Below are positions 35,605 to 44,742 of a stretch of DNA of 50,562 bases, one piece after another. Position 1 is the first letter of the stretch. Each line of letters opens with the position of its first letter. Origin of the DNA: Gammaproteobacteria bacterium (GTDB lineage Bacteria; Pseudomonadota; Gammaproteobacteria; Chromatiales; Sedimenticolaceae); NCBI GenBank assembly GCA_020445165.1, contig JAGRHE010000004.1, positions 1 to 50,562 of the forward strand. Reading direction: 5' to 3'. Below the pieces are notes generated by a model. That model searched no databases and was not told the DNA's origin. It saw nothing but the letters and a program-made list of their open reading frames with translations. The position numbers and the translations under genes were made by a program.

Positions 35605-35720
35605 GATCTTCCATCACTGCGGGTCGGGGATGTGTCGAAAAGGTCACTCGACTATGATCACCAGAACAGCTGCCGCGCAGCTCAAAGCGGGCGGCATTGC
35701 CCGGGGTAGCCGAGACCGCC
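35605..35720. promoter_or_regulatory. Divergent promoter region between senA and senB
   Basis: A 116-bp gap between the divergent start codons must carry both promoters. TATGAT at 35653-35658 is a fair -10 for senB; its -35 position (around 35630, atgtgt) is weak. No clear operator palindrome is seen. Confidence 0.4.
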
Positions 35721-36677
35721 ATGCGCATTATCCTGATCACGCCAGCGCCGCCCACGTCACGCGCGGGCAACCGCACGACGGCCTTGCGCTGGCGGGATAT
35801 TCTGGAGTCGCTTGGTCATCGCGTCGATGTTAGCACGGCCTATTCGGGCCAGAATGCGGACATGATGCTCGCGCTGCATGCCTGGCGCAGTGCCGATGCG
35901 GTCGCCGCTTTCGCACAGCAATATCCGGACCGGCCACTGGTCCTGGCCATCACTGGCACTGATGCCTACCGCTTCATCCACAGTCATCCCGAGCAGACGA
36001 TCCGCTCGATCCGGCTGGCCGATCAGCTGGTCGGGTTGCATGACCTGATTGCCGATGCCCTGCCTGCGGATCAGCGCGCCAAGATGAATGTGATCTACCA
36101 GTCGGCGGAAGCAATCGGCCAGCGCAATCCTTACACGCGCTATTTTCACGTCAGCGTAGTGGGCCATCTGCGCGACGAAAAGGACTCATTGCGGCCGGCC
36201 TTCGCAGTGCGCGACCTGCCAGCGGCAAGTCGGATCCAGGTGCACCAGTACGGTAAGGCGCACACACCGGACTGGGCGCGCCAGGCCGAGTCGGAGATGC
36301 AATCCAATCCACGTTATCACTGGCATGGCGAGGTCGCCCGTCACCGGATACGCAAGCTGTACCAGCGCACCAACCTGCTGGTATTGCCGTCACGCATGGA
36401 AGGCGGTGCGAACGTGATCTCCGAGGCCGTGGTCGCCGGCGTGCCGGTGATCGCTTCGGACATACCCGGCTCGATCGGCCTGCTCGGCGATGACTATCCC
36501 GGTTACTACCCGGTAGGTGATGCGCCGGCACTGCGCGCTGCATTGCTGCGTGCCGAGTCGGATCCGGTTTTCTACGCGGCGCTGGTCGATGCCTGCCTAG
36601 TGCGCAGATCCCGTTTCACGCCTGCCGGCGAAACGGCAGCCTGGGCTGCGTTGATCGAACGCCTGGCAAGGAAGTGA
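35721..36677 (+). CDS. senB: Selenosugar synthase, SenB-type glycosyltransferase
   Basis: A 318-residue GT4-fold glycosyltransferase. It opens MRIILITPAPPTSRAGNRTTA, typical of the TIGR04348 group to which SenB belongs. The C-terminal half has the nucleotide-sugar site NLLVLPSRMEGGANVISEAVVAG with the usual glutamate, then VPVIASDIPG. Characterised SenB uses selenophosphate and a UDP-sugar to make a seleno-sugar, the selenium donor for SenA. Here it is divergent from senA and near selD, which fits that pathway. I take the ATG at 35721 because the conserved N-terminus begins there; the TTG at 35697 is unlikely. No membrane segment is visible, so it is cytosolic. Confidence 0.87.
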   Translation: MRIILITPAPPTSRAGNRTTALRWRDILESLGHRVDVSTAYSGQNADMMLALHAWRSADAVAAFAQQYPDRPLVLAITGTDAYRFIHSHPEQTIRSIRLADQLVGLHDLIADALPADQRAKMNVIYQSAEAIGQRNPYTRYFHVSVVGHLRDEKDSLRPAFAVRDLPAASRIQVHQYGKAHTPDWARQAESEMQSNPRYHWHGEVARHRIRKLYQRTNLLVLPSRMEGGANVISEAVVAGVPVIASDIPGSIGLLGDDYPGYYPVGDAPALRAALLRAESDPVFYAALVDACLVRRSRFTPAGETAAWAALIERLARK

Positions 36678-36999
36678 TCGCCGCCCGTGTACCGGGGAGG
36701 TTGTGCTGGTGTCCACGATCCGGTTGCCACTTCACTCGGGTGGACAGGATTGCCGGCCCACATGGGCGAGGCGATCGCTGATCTGGATGGTGGCGTGATC
36801 AGGGACAAGATTCACGTCAGTGGCCTGCCGATAACCGGGTTGGTCTCGACCGCTCGGCACCGTGTTGGCCTGCGCAGTCGCCCTGGTGCAATTGCCGGGA
36901 CCGGCGGGATGTGGCGCGCAACGTTCGTTAACATGTCGCGGTGTTTGCCGCTGTAATATTCAGTCAACGATCCTTTCCTCAACATGAGTTGCCCTGAAT
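36678..36999. other. 322-bp intergenic region with no supportable gene
   Basis: It lies between senB and the DUF3581-type gene. An open frame at 36687-36956 (89 codons) has no ribosome binding site worth noting and an uninformative translation. The last 50 bases are AT-richer (tgtaatattcagtcaacg near 36950-36968) and probably contain the promoter of the next gene. Confidence 0.45.
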
Positions 37000-37719
37000 A
37001 TGAAGTTGAACGACTACTACGCCATCGACGACGCCGGTCTGCGGATCGACGCGCAACTGGCCAGCGATTTCGCCAAGACCGTTGCCGGTGACTTCAATCC
37101 GCTGCACGATCCGGACAATCGCCGCTTCTGCGTACCGGGCGACCTCCTGTTTACCGTGCTGTTGCAGCACTACGGCATCAGCCAGCAGATGGATTTCCGG
37201 TTCTCGGGTATGGTCGGTGCCGATACCCTTCTGCAATTGGATGCCGAACCGGGTGATGCCTATGAACTGCGCGATGCGGCTGGCAAGGCCTATCTACATG
37301 TCGAACGTGGCGGCGACAGCACGCGTGATGCCGCCCTGATCGAGCGTCTCGCACGCAGTTACGTCGAGTTCTCCGGGCAGAACTTCCCGCATATCCTGCT
37401 GCCACTGATGCAGCAACAGGGCGTGATGATCAACATCGAGCGCCCGATGGTCATCTACGAGAGCATGGCTTTCAAGCTCGAACGTGTCGACATTCCGAAC
37501 GTGAACCTGCGCCTTGCCGGCAGCGAGATGCAGGTCGATGGCAAACGCGGAGATGTGCGTCTGACGTTCGAGTTCCTGTGTGGCGACAAGGTCGTCGGCA
37601 ACGGCTGCAAGCGTCTGCTGTTGAGCGGCCTTCGTCCCTATGAACAGGACGGCATCGACCAGCTGGTGAGTGCCTACCTGGCGCGGCGCGACAACTACCG
37701 CGCAACCGGCTCGGTCTGA
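37000..37719 (+). CDS. DUF3581 family protein
   Basis: A 239-residue cytosolic protein matching my recollection of DUF3581, a gammaproteobacterial family of unknown function. The N-terminus contains AKTVAGDFNPLHDPDNRRFCVPGDLLF, resembling a MaoC/hotdog-fold motif (DFNPLH with D and H in the positions of hydratase residues). The body has YVEFSGQNFPHILLPLMQQQGV. A hotdog-type hydratase or thioesterase fold is an inference; no activity is known to me. The gene is intact at the usual length. It converges with the cardiolipin synthase gene, 18 bp between stops. Confidence 0.7.
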   Translation: MKLNDYYAIDDAGLRIDAQLASDFAKTVAGDFNPLHDPDNRRFCVPGDLLFTVLLQHYGISQQMDFRFSGMVGADTLLQLDAEPGDAYELRDAAGKAYLHVERGGDSTRDAALIERLARSYVEFSGQNFPHILLPLMQQQGVMINIERPMVIYESMAFKLERVDIPNVNLRLAGSEMQVDGKRGDVRLTFEFLCGDKVVGNGCKRLLLSGLRPYEQDGIDQLVSAYLARRDNYRATGSV

Positions 37720-37737
37720 AGCCGGCACTGAACCCCT

Positions 37738-39165
37738 TCAGAGAACCGGCGCCAACAGGCGCGCCATCCGGGTTGCCAGTTGGAATGTCCAGCGCCGCCC
37801 ACTGACGGCCGCGGCATCGATCGGCTCGCTGTGTGAGAAATCGTCTTTCAGCATTCGTGCGACCTGTTCGCTGAAGTCTCGATCGGCGAATACTGCGGTC
37901 ACCTCGAAATTCAGACGGAACGAACGGTTGTCGAAATTTGCCGTGCCGATGGTGGCGGTGTCGTCATCCACCAGCACTACCTTCTGGTGCAGGAATCCCC
38001 GGTTATAGCGGTAGACATTGACACCGGTGTTGAGGATCTCGGGCAGAAGCGCAAAACCAGCCAGGTGGACCAGCCAGTTGTCGCTGCGCCGCGGCAGCAG
38101 GATGCGCACGTCGACGCCGCGCAGTGCCGCCAGCTGAAGTGCGCTGAGCACCGCTTCGTCGGGCACGAAGTAGGGACTGACGATCCAGACGCGATCGCGT
38201 GCCTGGCTGATCAGGTGGGTGAAGAACAGGCCGCAGGTCTCGAGGGTGTCGGCCGGCCCGCTCGGCAGGATCAGCACCCGGCGATCTGCCGCGTGCAGTG
38301 GGGCCGGCCGCCAGGGCAGCTCGGGCAAGTCGCCGGCAGAGTCGTACCAGTCCTCGACGAAACTGATCTGCAGCTTGGTCACCGCGGGTCCGCAGATCTT
38401 CACGTGCGTATCCCGCCACGGGGTCAATGTCGGATGGCGACCCAGGTATTCGTCACCAACGTTCAGGCCGCCGACGAAGCCGATGGTGCCGTCGACCACG
38501 ACGATCTTGCGGTGGTTGCGGAAGTTCAGCTGCAGGCGGCGACTCAGCCTGCCGGACACGCCGAACTCGGCCACCCGCGCGCCGGCCGCTTCGAGTTCGG
38601 CCAGGTAGTCCTGCAGGCCATCGCTGCCGACACCGTCGTACAGCAGCAGCACCGTAACGCCCTCGGCGAGCCGACTGAGCAGGCGGCGCTGGAGGTCACG
38701 CCCCAATCGATCGTCGCGCAGCAGGTAATACTGGACCAGCACGTAGTCCTGCGCGCCGTCGATAGCCTCGAACACGGCTTGGAAGGTCGCCTCGCCGTCG
38801 ATCAGCAGCTTTGCATCGTTGCCGCCGACGACCGGAAACCGGGTCAGCCTGGCAAGTGGCCCCAGGTGTCCCCTGCCAGGCTCGGGCGCTTCCGCGGCAT
38901 GGGTCGAGGCACGTTGTTCGAGATTCGTGAGCACCGGCTCGATGGCATTGATCACGGTCCGTCGTGCCGCGACATTGCGTTCGAGTCTTCGTCTGCCGAA
39001 TACCAGGTACAGCGGCAGCGACAGCAGGGGAAATGCAACCAGCGAGATGGCCCAGGCGATCGCGCCCTGCGACGTACGCGCTGTCATCACCGCGCGGCCT
39101 GCCATCGCCAGGCCGATGAGCTCGACCACGAAGTAGGCGATGATCAGCCATTGAATGTCGTGCAA
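37738..39165 (-). CDS. cls: Cardiolipin synthase, phospholipase D type
   Basis: A 475-residue inner-membrane enzyme that condenses two phosphatidylglycerols into cardiolipin. Two N-terminal hydrophobic segments (about 5-25 and 33-55) precede two PLD catalytic motifs: NHRKIVVVDGTIGFVGG (around 215) and LHQKVVLVDDDTATIGTANFDNRSF (around 395). Both HxK...D sets are complete. Length is close to the ~480 usual for bacterial Cls. The start codon is TTG at 39165, supported by GGAGG five bases upstream. It stands alone, convergent with the DUF3581 gene. Confidence 0.92.
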   Translation of the reverse strand: MHDIQWLIIAYFVVELIGLAMAGRAVMTARTSQGAIAWAISLVAFPLLSLPLYLVFGRRRLERNVAARRTVINAIEPVLTNLEQRASTHAAEAPEPGRGHLGPLARLTRFPVVGGNDAKLLIDGEATFQAVFEAIDGAQDYVLVQYYLLRDDRLGRDLQRRLLSRLAEGVTVLLLYDGVGSDGLQDYLAELEAAGARVAEFGVSGRLSRRLQLNFRNHRKIVVVDGTIGFVGGLNVGDEYLGRHPTLTPWRDTHVKICGPAVTKLQISFVEDWYDSAGDLPELPWRPAPLHAADRRVLILPSGPADTLETCGLFFTHLISQARDRVWIVSPYFVPDEAVLSALQLAALRGVDVRILLPRRSDNWLVHLAGFALLPEILNTGVNVYRYNRGFLHQKVVLVDDDTATIGTANFDNRSFRLNFEVTAVFADRDFSEQVARMLKDDFSHSEPIDAAAVSGRRWTFQLATRMARLLAPVL

Positions 39166-39325
39166 GAGACCTCCGTCGATGGCGGCCGGACTGGCCGCTT
39201 ACCGTAACGCGAATTCGATCATGGCGCAGATCGGGGTGGCGCGGGAGGTTGGTTTAGGGATGCGGGACGTTGCCCGGAAAGGCGCGCGACAGCCGGGTGT
39301 CCGGCTGCCTTGCGATCTTTCCGAA

Positions 39326-41440
39326 TCAGGCGCTGTTGCGCAGGGGCTCGCCGCCTGGCGTCTGCGGGTCGTAGGTCGCCAGCAGTTCCCGCAATGCGTG
39401 TTCCTTGTTCGGGAAGAAGCGGTCGCGGCCCAGTTCCTCGACCAGCCGGGTGCGCTCGAAGATCTCGAGTACCTGGTGCTTGAGGCCGCTGAAGTACAAC
39501 TCGATATTGCGACCGCGCAATTGCTTGGCGACCTCGCGCACGCGTTCCTCGCCGGATGCGTCGATTTCGTTGATGCTGCTGCCGATGACCAGGATGGCGC
39601 GCGCATCGGGGAACTTGCCGACCACCTCGATCACGATGTCTTCGAAGTAGGCGACGGTGGTGAAGGTCAGTGGCCCGTCGAAGCGCACCGGCACGACATG
39701 CTGGCTGATCGGCGCCAGGCCGTGTGTGCGGATTCCGCTCAAGGTGCCGTCAGAACGGCGGCCGACGATCTCGGCGCGCGGGCGCATGCCTTTGAATAGC
39801 GCGACGACGATGGTCAGGGCAATGCCGAGCAGGATGCCATTGGCGATCGACGGCGCCATGGCCAGCGTTGCGATGAAGGTGAGTATGCCGATCACAGCGC
39901 CCGGTCGGTCGGCCTTCCAGGCATGTACCAGGGGGGCGACCCGGATCAGGCCGAACACGGCCATCATCACGATCACGGCCAGTACCGACTGCGGCAGGCT
40001 GTACAGGTAGGGGGTGAAGAACAGAAGCACCAGCACGACGACCAGCGCGCTGATGATCGCAAAAAGGCCGCTGCGTGCGCCGGTCTTCGCCGCCACCGCC
40101 GAACGCGAGAATGAACCGCTGACCGTGTAGGAGCTGAAGAAGCTGCCAACGATGTTGGCCAGGCCCTGGCCGATCAGTTCCTTGCTGGCGTTGACGCGTT
40201 CACCGGTGGTCGTCGCGATTGCCTTGGAGATCGAGGTAGCCTCCATGAAACCGATCAGCGCCATCACCAGGGCGGCCGGCAGCAGCGCCAAGACCAGGTC
40301 CAGTTGGATGTGGGGTACCGCAAACGCGGGCAGACCATGCGGGATGTCGCCGACCACGGCGCCGCCTGAAGTCAGCGTGATCTCGTTGCCGGACAGCCCG
40401 GCAAAACGCCAGGTGCGACCGTCGCCCTCGATCCCGGCGGGCAGGTCGGCATGCGGGTAGAAATGCACGGCGCCTTCATCGTCCTCGGTGCCTTCCAGCC
40501 ACATCGCGTGCAGCGAGATGCGCCGTGCGCGGTTCTCGCCTTTCAGCGTCAGCAGCTCGTATTCGAGCAGGCTGACGGTCGCCTCGATGCCGGCCGCCTC
40601 GGCGATGGCGGTCGCGCCGCCGGCCTTTTCCAGTGCGGCGATTTGGCGTGAACGCTCGGCGATCTGCTCGGTGAGCAGGGCGATGCGCTGGTCTGTTGCT
40701 TCATAGGTTCTGGCGCGTTCGACCATCTCCGGGTGGTTCAGCGAAGACAGGGGCACGGTGACCTTGCTTTCGAAGTCGATCAGGGCGGCGATTGCCGTGG
40801 CTGCCAGCACCGCGATCAGCACCCCCGGCAGTTTCGGCGCGTAACGGCGCAGGGCGACGATCAAGCCATAGGCGCCGAGCGCGAACAGCAGCGTCGGCCA
40901 GTGCGTGGTCCCGGCCTGCTCGACCACGTGCCAGAGATCTGCCAGGTAGCGGTCCGAGCGTGGAAAGGGCACTCCGATGATCTTGCTCAGCTGCGACAGG
41001 CCGATGATCAGGGCTGCGGCATTGGTGAAGCCGACGATGACCGGGCTCGACAACAGGTTGACGATCGCACCGAGCTTGAACAAGCCGAGCGACAGGCGCA
41101 GCACGCCGACCATCAGCGCCAACATCACCGACAGTTCGATGAAACCGGCGCTGCCGGGTGATGCGAACGGTACCAGCGCGGCGGCCGACATCAGTGACAG
41201 CATTGCCACCGGGCCAGTGTGCAACTGGCTCGATGAGCCCCACAGCGAAGCGACGATGACCGGCAGAAACGAGGCATACAGGCCGTACACGACCGGCAGG
41301 CCGGCCAGCTGGGCGTAGGCCATGCTCTGTGGCACCAGTATCAGCGCCACCGTGATCCCGGCCATGAGGTCGTCGCGCACCGACGCCCCGCTCATCGGGA
41401 ACCAGCGCAGGAAGGGCAGGAATGTCTGCAGGTTTTTCAT
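39326..41440 (-). CDS. SulP-family anion transporter with a large insertion and STAS domain
   Basis: A 704-residue inner-membrane transporter. The SulP core (about 15-225 and 365-545) has VALILVPQSMAYAQLAGLP, GFTNAAALIIGLSQL and ATTTGERVNASKELIGQGLANI. The C-terminal STAS domain (about 570-690) includes GSSINEIDASG. An unusual segment at about 225-362 is inserted between membrane helices. It contains a heptad-like helix (TDQRIALLTEQIAERSRQIAALE) and a beta-rich stretch (GRTWRFAGLSGNEITLTSGG). Its sidedness is uncertain; a periplasmic loop is my guess. SulP proteins carry sulfate, bicarbonate or other anions, and selenate is possible. An AT-rich divergent promoter lies upstream. Confidence 0.88.
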   Translation of the reverse strand: MKNLQTFLPFLRWFPMSGASVRDDLMAGITVALILVPQSMAYAQLAGLPVVYGLYASFLPVIVASLWGSSSQLHTGPVAMLSLMSAAALVPFASPGSAGFIELSVMLALMVGVLRLSLGLFKLGAIVNLLSSPVIVGFTNAAALIIGLSQLSKIIGVPFPRSDRYLADLWHVVEQAGTTHWPTLLFALGAYGLIVALRRYAPKLPGVLIAVLAATAIAALIDFESKVTVPLSSLNHPEMVERARTYEATDQRIALLTEQIAERSRQIAALEKAGGATAIAEAAGIEATVSLLEYELLTLKGENRARRISLHAMWLEGTEDDEGAVHFYPHADLPAGIEGDGRTWRFAGLSGNEITLTSGGAVVGDIPHGLPAFAVPHIQLDLVLALLPAALVMALIGFMEATSISKAIATTTGERVNASKELIGQGLANIVGSFFSSYTVSGSFSRSAVAAKTGARSGLFAIISALVVVLVLLFFTPYLYSLPQSVLAVIVMMAVFGLIRVAPLVHAWKADRPGAVIGILTFIATLAMAPSIANGILLGIALTIVVALFKGMRPRAEIVGRRSDGTLSGIRTHGLAPISQHVVPVRFDGPLTFTTVAYFEDIVIEVVGKFPDARAILVIGSSINEIDASGEERVREVAKQLRGRNIELYFSGLKHQVLEIFERTRLVEELGRDRFFPNKEHALRELLATYDPQTPGGEPLRNSA

Positions 41441-41477
41441 GGCCGGCCAATCTACGGCGCCCGTGCAGCGCCTTCCA

Positions 41478-41522
41478 GTCGATGTGATTTATTAAATGGA
41501 TAGAATATAATAGATAAGTAAA
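41478..41522. promoter_or_regulatory. AT-rich divergent promoter, sulP and asparaginase-like gene
   Basis: Positions 41483-41522 are strikingly AT-rich against the GC-rich surroundings. A perfect TATAAT (41506-41511) would serve the plus-strand gene, with a weak -35 (tgtgat at 41483-41488) 17 bases upstream. On the minus strand, TAATAA with TTATCT 17 bases upstream could serve sulP. The start sites are inferred. Confidence 0.5.
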
Positions 41523-41646
41523 ATGCTCGCCACCGAGCCAGAGCAAGAAAGCCACGGTTGGCGGCAATGCGTGCCAGACTCGGGTCTATACCGCCTCAGC
41601 CGCGGCGGCCGTTCGGGGATTTTCTCCTCCAGAGAAATACTGCGTG

Positions 41647-42129
41647 ATGAATATCCAGGTCTACAGCTGCGGTGGAACCATCGACAAGGTCTATTTCGAT
41701 GCCAGGAGCGCCTATGAAATCGGCGACCCCTGTGTCGGTGCGATCCTGCAGCAGGCCAATGTGCAGTTCGAATACCGGGTCGAGTCGCTGATGCGCAAGG
41801 ACAGCCTCGACATGACTGACGGCGATCGCCAGTTGCTGTGCGACCGGATCGCCGGCTGTCCGCAGCGCCAGATCCTGGTCACCCACGGTACCGACTCGAT
41901 GGCGGAAAGCGCGCTGATGCTGGCCGGCCTGGCAGACAAGACGATCGTGCTCACCGGCGCCATGCGTCCGGCACGCTTTGCAGACTCCGATGCGGCATTC
42001 AATGTCGGCTGCGCCATCGGCGCGCTGCAGAGCCTGCCGCCGGGGGTGTATATCGCCATGAACGGTCGCGCCTTCAGCGCCGGCAAGGTGCGCAAGAACC
42101 GCGAGGCCGGACGCTTCGAGGCACTCTGA
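41647..42129 (+). CDS. Short asparaginase-domain protein
   Basis: A 160-residue protein covering only the N-terminal half of type I/II L-asparaginase. It has the first catalytic motif SCGGTIDKVYF (Thr in GGTID) and the second VTHGTDSMAESA (HGTD), followed by VLTGAMRPA. Full asparaginases are about 330 residues, with a C-terminal domain that contributes to the active site across the dimer. The stop here is clean and followed by an unrelated gene, and stand-alone proteins of this size exist, so this is probably a natural single-domain family. Its activity is uncertain. The ATG at 41647 is preferred over an adjacent GTG at 41644. The 5' leader is about 130 bases from the TATAAT. Confidence 0.75.
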   Translation: MNIQVYSCGGTIDKVYFDARSAYEIGDPCVGAILQQANVQFEYRVESLMRKDSLDMTDGDRQLLCDRIAGCPQRQILVTHGTDSMAESALMLAGLADKTIVLTGAMRPARFADSDAAFNVGCAIGALQSLPPGVYIAMNGRAFSAGKVRKNREAGRFEAL

Positions 42130-42243
42130 GCCGGCTGTCTGTTACCCGGGCCGGGCGGCGGCAATTCCCGCGGTGTTCGGGGCTTTAATGATCGGTCGCA
42201 GCGAATAGGCTTTGGGTCTGGTTCAGCACACCGGCCGACGACC

Positions 42244-44679
42244 TTGCCCACTGCGCCCGGACATCCCGCAATCGACGCCCTGCCACGACATCTGGCCGAA
42301 CGCTGCCGTCCGCTGAAGCCGCTCGCTGCCGCTGCCGGGGAGTTCGTCCTGTACTGGATGCATCACGCCGTGCGTGGCCACGAGAATCCGGCACTCGACG
42401 TCGCCATCGAACTGGCCAACAAGCTGGCGCTCCCGGTGCTGGTGTACCAGGGACTGGGCGGTACGCATCCGTACAACAGCGACCGCCACCACGCCTTCAT
42501 CCTCGAAGGGGCGCGCGACGCCCGGCGCGAGATCGAGGCGCGCGGGGTGCGCGCGCTCTTTCACCTCGCCAGTTACCCTGGCGCCGGATCGCCACTACGC
42601 GACCTGGTGTGGCGCGCTGCGCTGCTGGTCGTCGAGGACTACCCGGCGCCGCCGTTTCCGCGTTGGACCGCCGGCCTGGCCGAAGCGGCCCGTTGCAGCG
42701 TGATCGCGGTGGATGCCTTCTGCCTGGTGCCGATGCAGCAGCAGCCTCGCCGCTTCGCGCGCGCGTTCGAGTTTCGCAGGCACAACCAGGATGCGTTTGC
42801 GGCGCGACTCGATCACTGCTGGGTCGAGGCGGAGGTTGCGACCGACCGTTTTACAGGCTCACCGGGTTTCGACGCGCTCGACCTGGAACAGGCCGATATC
42901 GCTGACCTGTGCGCGGCCTGCGCGATCGATCACGCTGTACCGCCGGTGCCGCACACCCCTGGCGGTTCGGTTGCCGGTTACGCACGTTGGGAGTGTTTCC
43001 GTGACCAGGGCCTGCGCGACTATGCGGTGAGGCGCAACGACGCGGCACAGGAATGGCCGCAGGGTGTCAGTCGCCTGTCGCCGTACCTGCATCACGGCCA
43101 TGTCTCGCCGCTGCGCGTTGCGCGCGAGGCGGCAGCGGTCGGCGGTGACGGTGCCGACAAGTTCCTCGACGAACTGCTGGTCTGGCGCGAGCTGGCGTTC
43201 AACTTCTGCTTTCATACATCCGATCCGGAGTCACTCGATGCCCTGCCGGACTGGGCGCGTGACACGCTGATGCAGCATGCGGCTGATCCGCGTCCGGCGC
43301 TCATCGATGTCGAGTCACTGGCGCGTTCGTGCAGTGGTGATGACTTGTGGAACCTCGCGCAGGCCTCGCTGCGCATCCACGGCGAGCTGCACAACAACCT
43401 GCGCATGACCTGGGCCAAGGCGATCCCGCACTGGCGGGCTGATCCACAGCAGGCGCTGGCCACGCTGATCGACCTGAACCATCGCTATGCCCTCGATGGC
43501 AGCGATCCGAACTCCTACGGTGGATTGCTGTGGGCGCTGGGTCTGTTCGACCGTCCGTTCCCGGAGCGGCCGGTGACCGGCACGCTGCGTGCCAGGTCCA
43601 CCCGGTCGCATGCCGGTCGACTGGACATGGCGTGTTACCGAGCCCGGGTGACGCGTCCGGCCACTGGCGATCCGCTGCAGATCGCCGTGATCGGCGCTGG
43701 AATCTCCGGTCTGGTTGCCGCGCGCATCCTGCACGACCAGGGGCACCGGGTGACGGTATTCGAGAAGGCGCGCGGTCCGGGCGGCCGCGCCTCTACCCGG
43801 CGTTATGGCGAGGTTGGCTTCGATCACGGCGCGCAGTACTTCACGGCACGGGATCCTGGCTTCCGGCGTGCCGTGGATGCATGGCAGGACGCTGGTGTGG
43901 TGCAGTCCTGGCAGGCACGCCTGGCCACGCTCGAACACGGGGTCGTGCAGCCGTCCGCGGACTCGGTCACGCGCCATGTCGCCGTCCCCGGGATGAACGC
44001 ACTCGGCAAGTACCTCGCCAGGGACCTGGAAGTGCGCTGCGGGACACGCGTCGACGCGCCGGTTTTCGAGGCCGGGCAGTGGCGGTTGCAGGATGATGCC
44101 GGTAACGGATTGGGAAGCTTCGATGCCCTGGCCGTCGCGGTACCGGCGCCGCAGGCCGCCGAACTGCTGAGGCCTGCCATGCCGGCATTCGCCGAAACCG
44201 CCGCGGCCGTGGACTATGACCCGATGTGGGCGCTGATGGTGGAGATCGACACCGATGATGTGGCCGGTTTCGATGGCCTGTTCGTCAAGGATCCGCCTTT
44301 CAGATGGATCGCGCGCAACCATGTCAAGCCCGGCCGCACGGGTGTGGCCTGGGTCGCACACGCTGGCGCCGACTGGACCCGGACGCACCTCGACCTGCCG
44401 GCCGATGAAGTAGCGGCGGAGTTGGCTGCTTCGCTGGCCCGGGTGTTGCGGGTTGCGCCGCAACGCATCACGACCCGGGGTGCCCATCGCTGGCTGTATT
44501 CACTGGTGCCCGAGCCGCTCGACGTCGGCGCCTTGTTCGAGCCCGGCTACCGCCTGGCAGTCTGCGGTGACTGGTGCAAGGGCGCACGCATCGAGGGGGC
44601 CTATCTGAGCGGTGTTGCTGCGGCCGGCCGACTGCTCGGTCAGCTGGCGCAGGCAGGCGCTGGCGATGTGCGGGACTGA
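42244..44679 (+). CDS. Photolyase/FAD-binding domain fused to a renalase-like amine oxidoreductase
   Basis: An 811-residue fusion. Residues 1-475 resemble a class II DNA photolyase: EFVLYWMHHAVRGHENPAL near the N-terminus and, in the FAD-binding helical domain, LWNLAQASLRIHGELHNNLRMTWAKAI and DPNSYGGLLWALGLFDRPF. Residues about 476-811 are a second FAD domain, with IAVIGAGISGLVAARIL and EKARGPGGRASTRR (a renalase/amine-oxidase-like GxGxxG fold). The first half could repair UV-induced pyrimidine dimers or act as a light sensor; the second half may be a flavin reductase or oxidase. The start is a TTG at 42244 with no strong Shine-Dalgarno; a later start would cut into the conserved region. The fusion is full-length in both halves. 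Confidence 0.85.
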   Translation: MPTAPGHPAIDALPRHLAERCRPLKPLAAAAGEFVLYWMHHAVRGHENPALDVAIELANKLALPVLVYQGLGGTHPYNSDRHHAFILEGARDARREIEARGVRALFHLASYPGAGSPLRDLVWRAALLVVEDYPAPPFPRWTAGLAEAARCSVIAVDAFCLVPMQQQPRRFARAFEFRRHNQDAFAARLDHCWVEAEVATDRFTGSPGFDALDLEQADIADLCAACAIDHAVPPVPHTPGGSVAGYARWECFRDQGLRDYAVRRNDAAQEWPQGVSRLSPYLHHGHVSPLRVAREAAAVGGDGADKFLDELLVWRELAFNFCFHTSDPESLDALPDWARDTLMQHAADPRPALIDVESLARSCSGDDLWNLAQASLRIHGELHNNLRMTWAKAIPHWRADPQQALATLIDLNHRYALDGSDPNSYGGLLWALGLFDRPFPERPVTGTLRARSTRSHAGRLDMACYRARVTRPATGDPLQIAVIGAGISGLVAARILHDQGHRVTVFEKARGPGGRASTRRYGEVGFDHGAQYFTARDPGFRRAVDAWQDAGVVQSWQARLATLEHGVVQPSADSVTRHVAVPGMNALGKYLARDLEVRCGTRVDAPVFEAGQWRLQDDAGNGLGSFDALAVAVPAPQAAELLRPAMPAFAETAAAVDYDPMWALMVEIDTDDVAGFDGLFVKDPPFRWIARNHVKPGRTGVAWVAHAGADWTRTHLDLPADEVAAELAASLARVLRVAPQRITTRGAHRWLYSLVPEPLDVGALFEPGYRLAVCGDWCKGARIEGAYLSGVAAAGRLLGQLAQAGAGDVRD

Positions 44680-44742
44680 ACCGGCGGGATGTATGACCAC
44701 GAAATGCAGGTCCCACAAATACACCGTATGAGAGGCGATCAG

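Noticed and set aside
36687..36956. 89-codon frame downstream of senB
   Set aside because: No convincing ribosome binding site, no homology I recognise, and low-complexity ends.
41523..41717. 64-codon frame beginning just after the TATAAT element
   Set aside because: No Shine-Dalgarno, and it overlaps the asparaginase-like gene out of frame; most likely chance in the leader.
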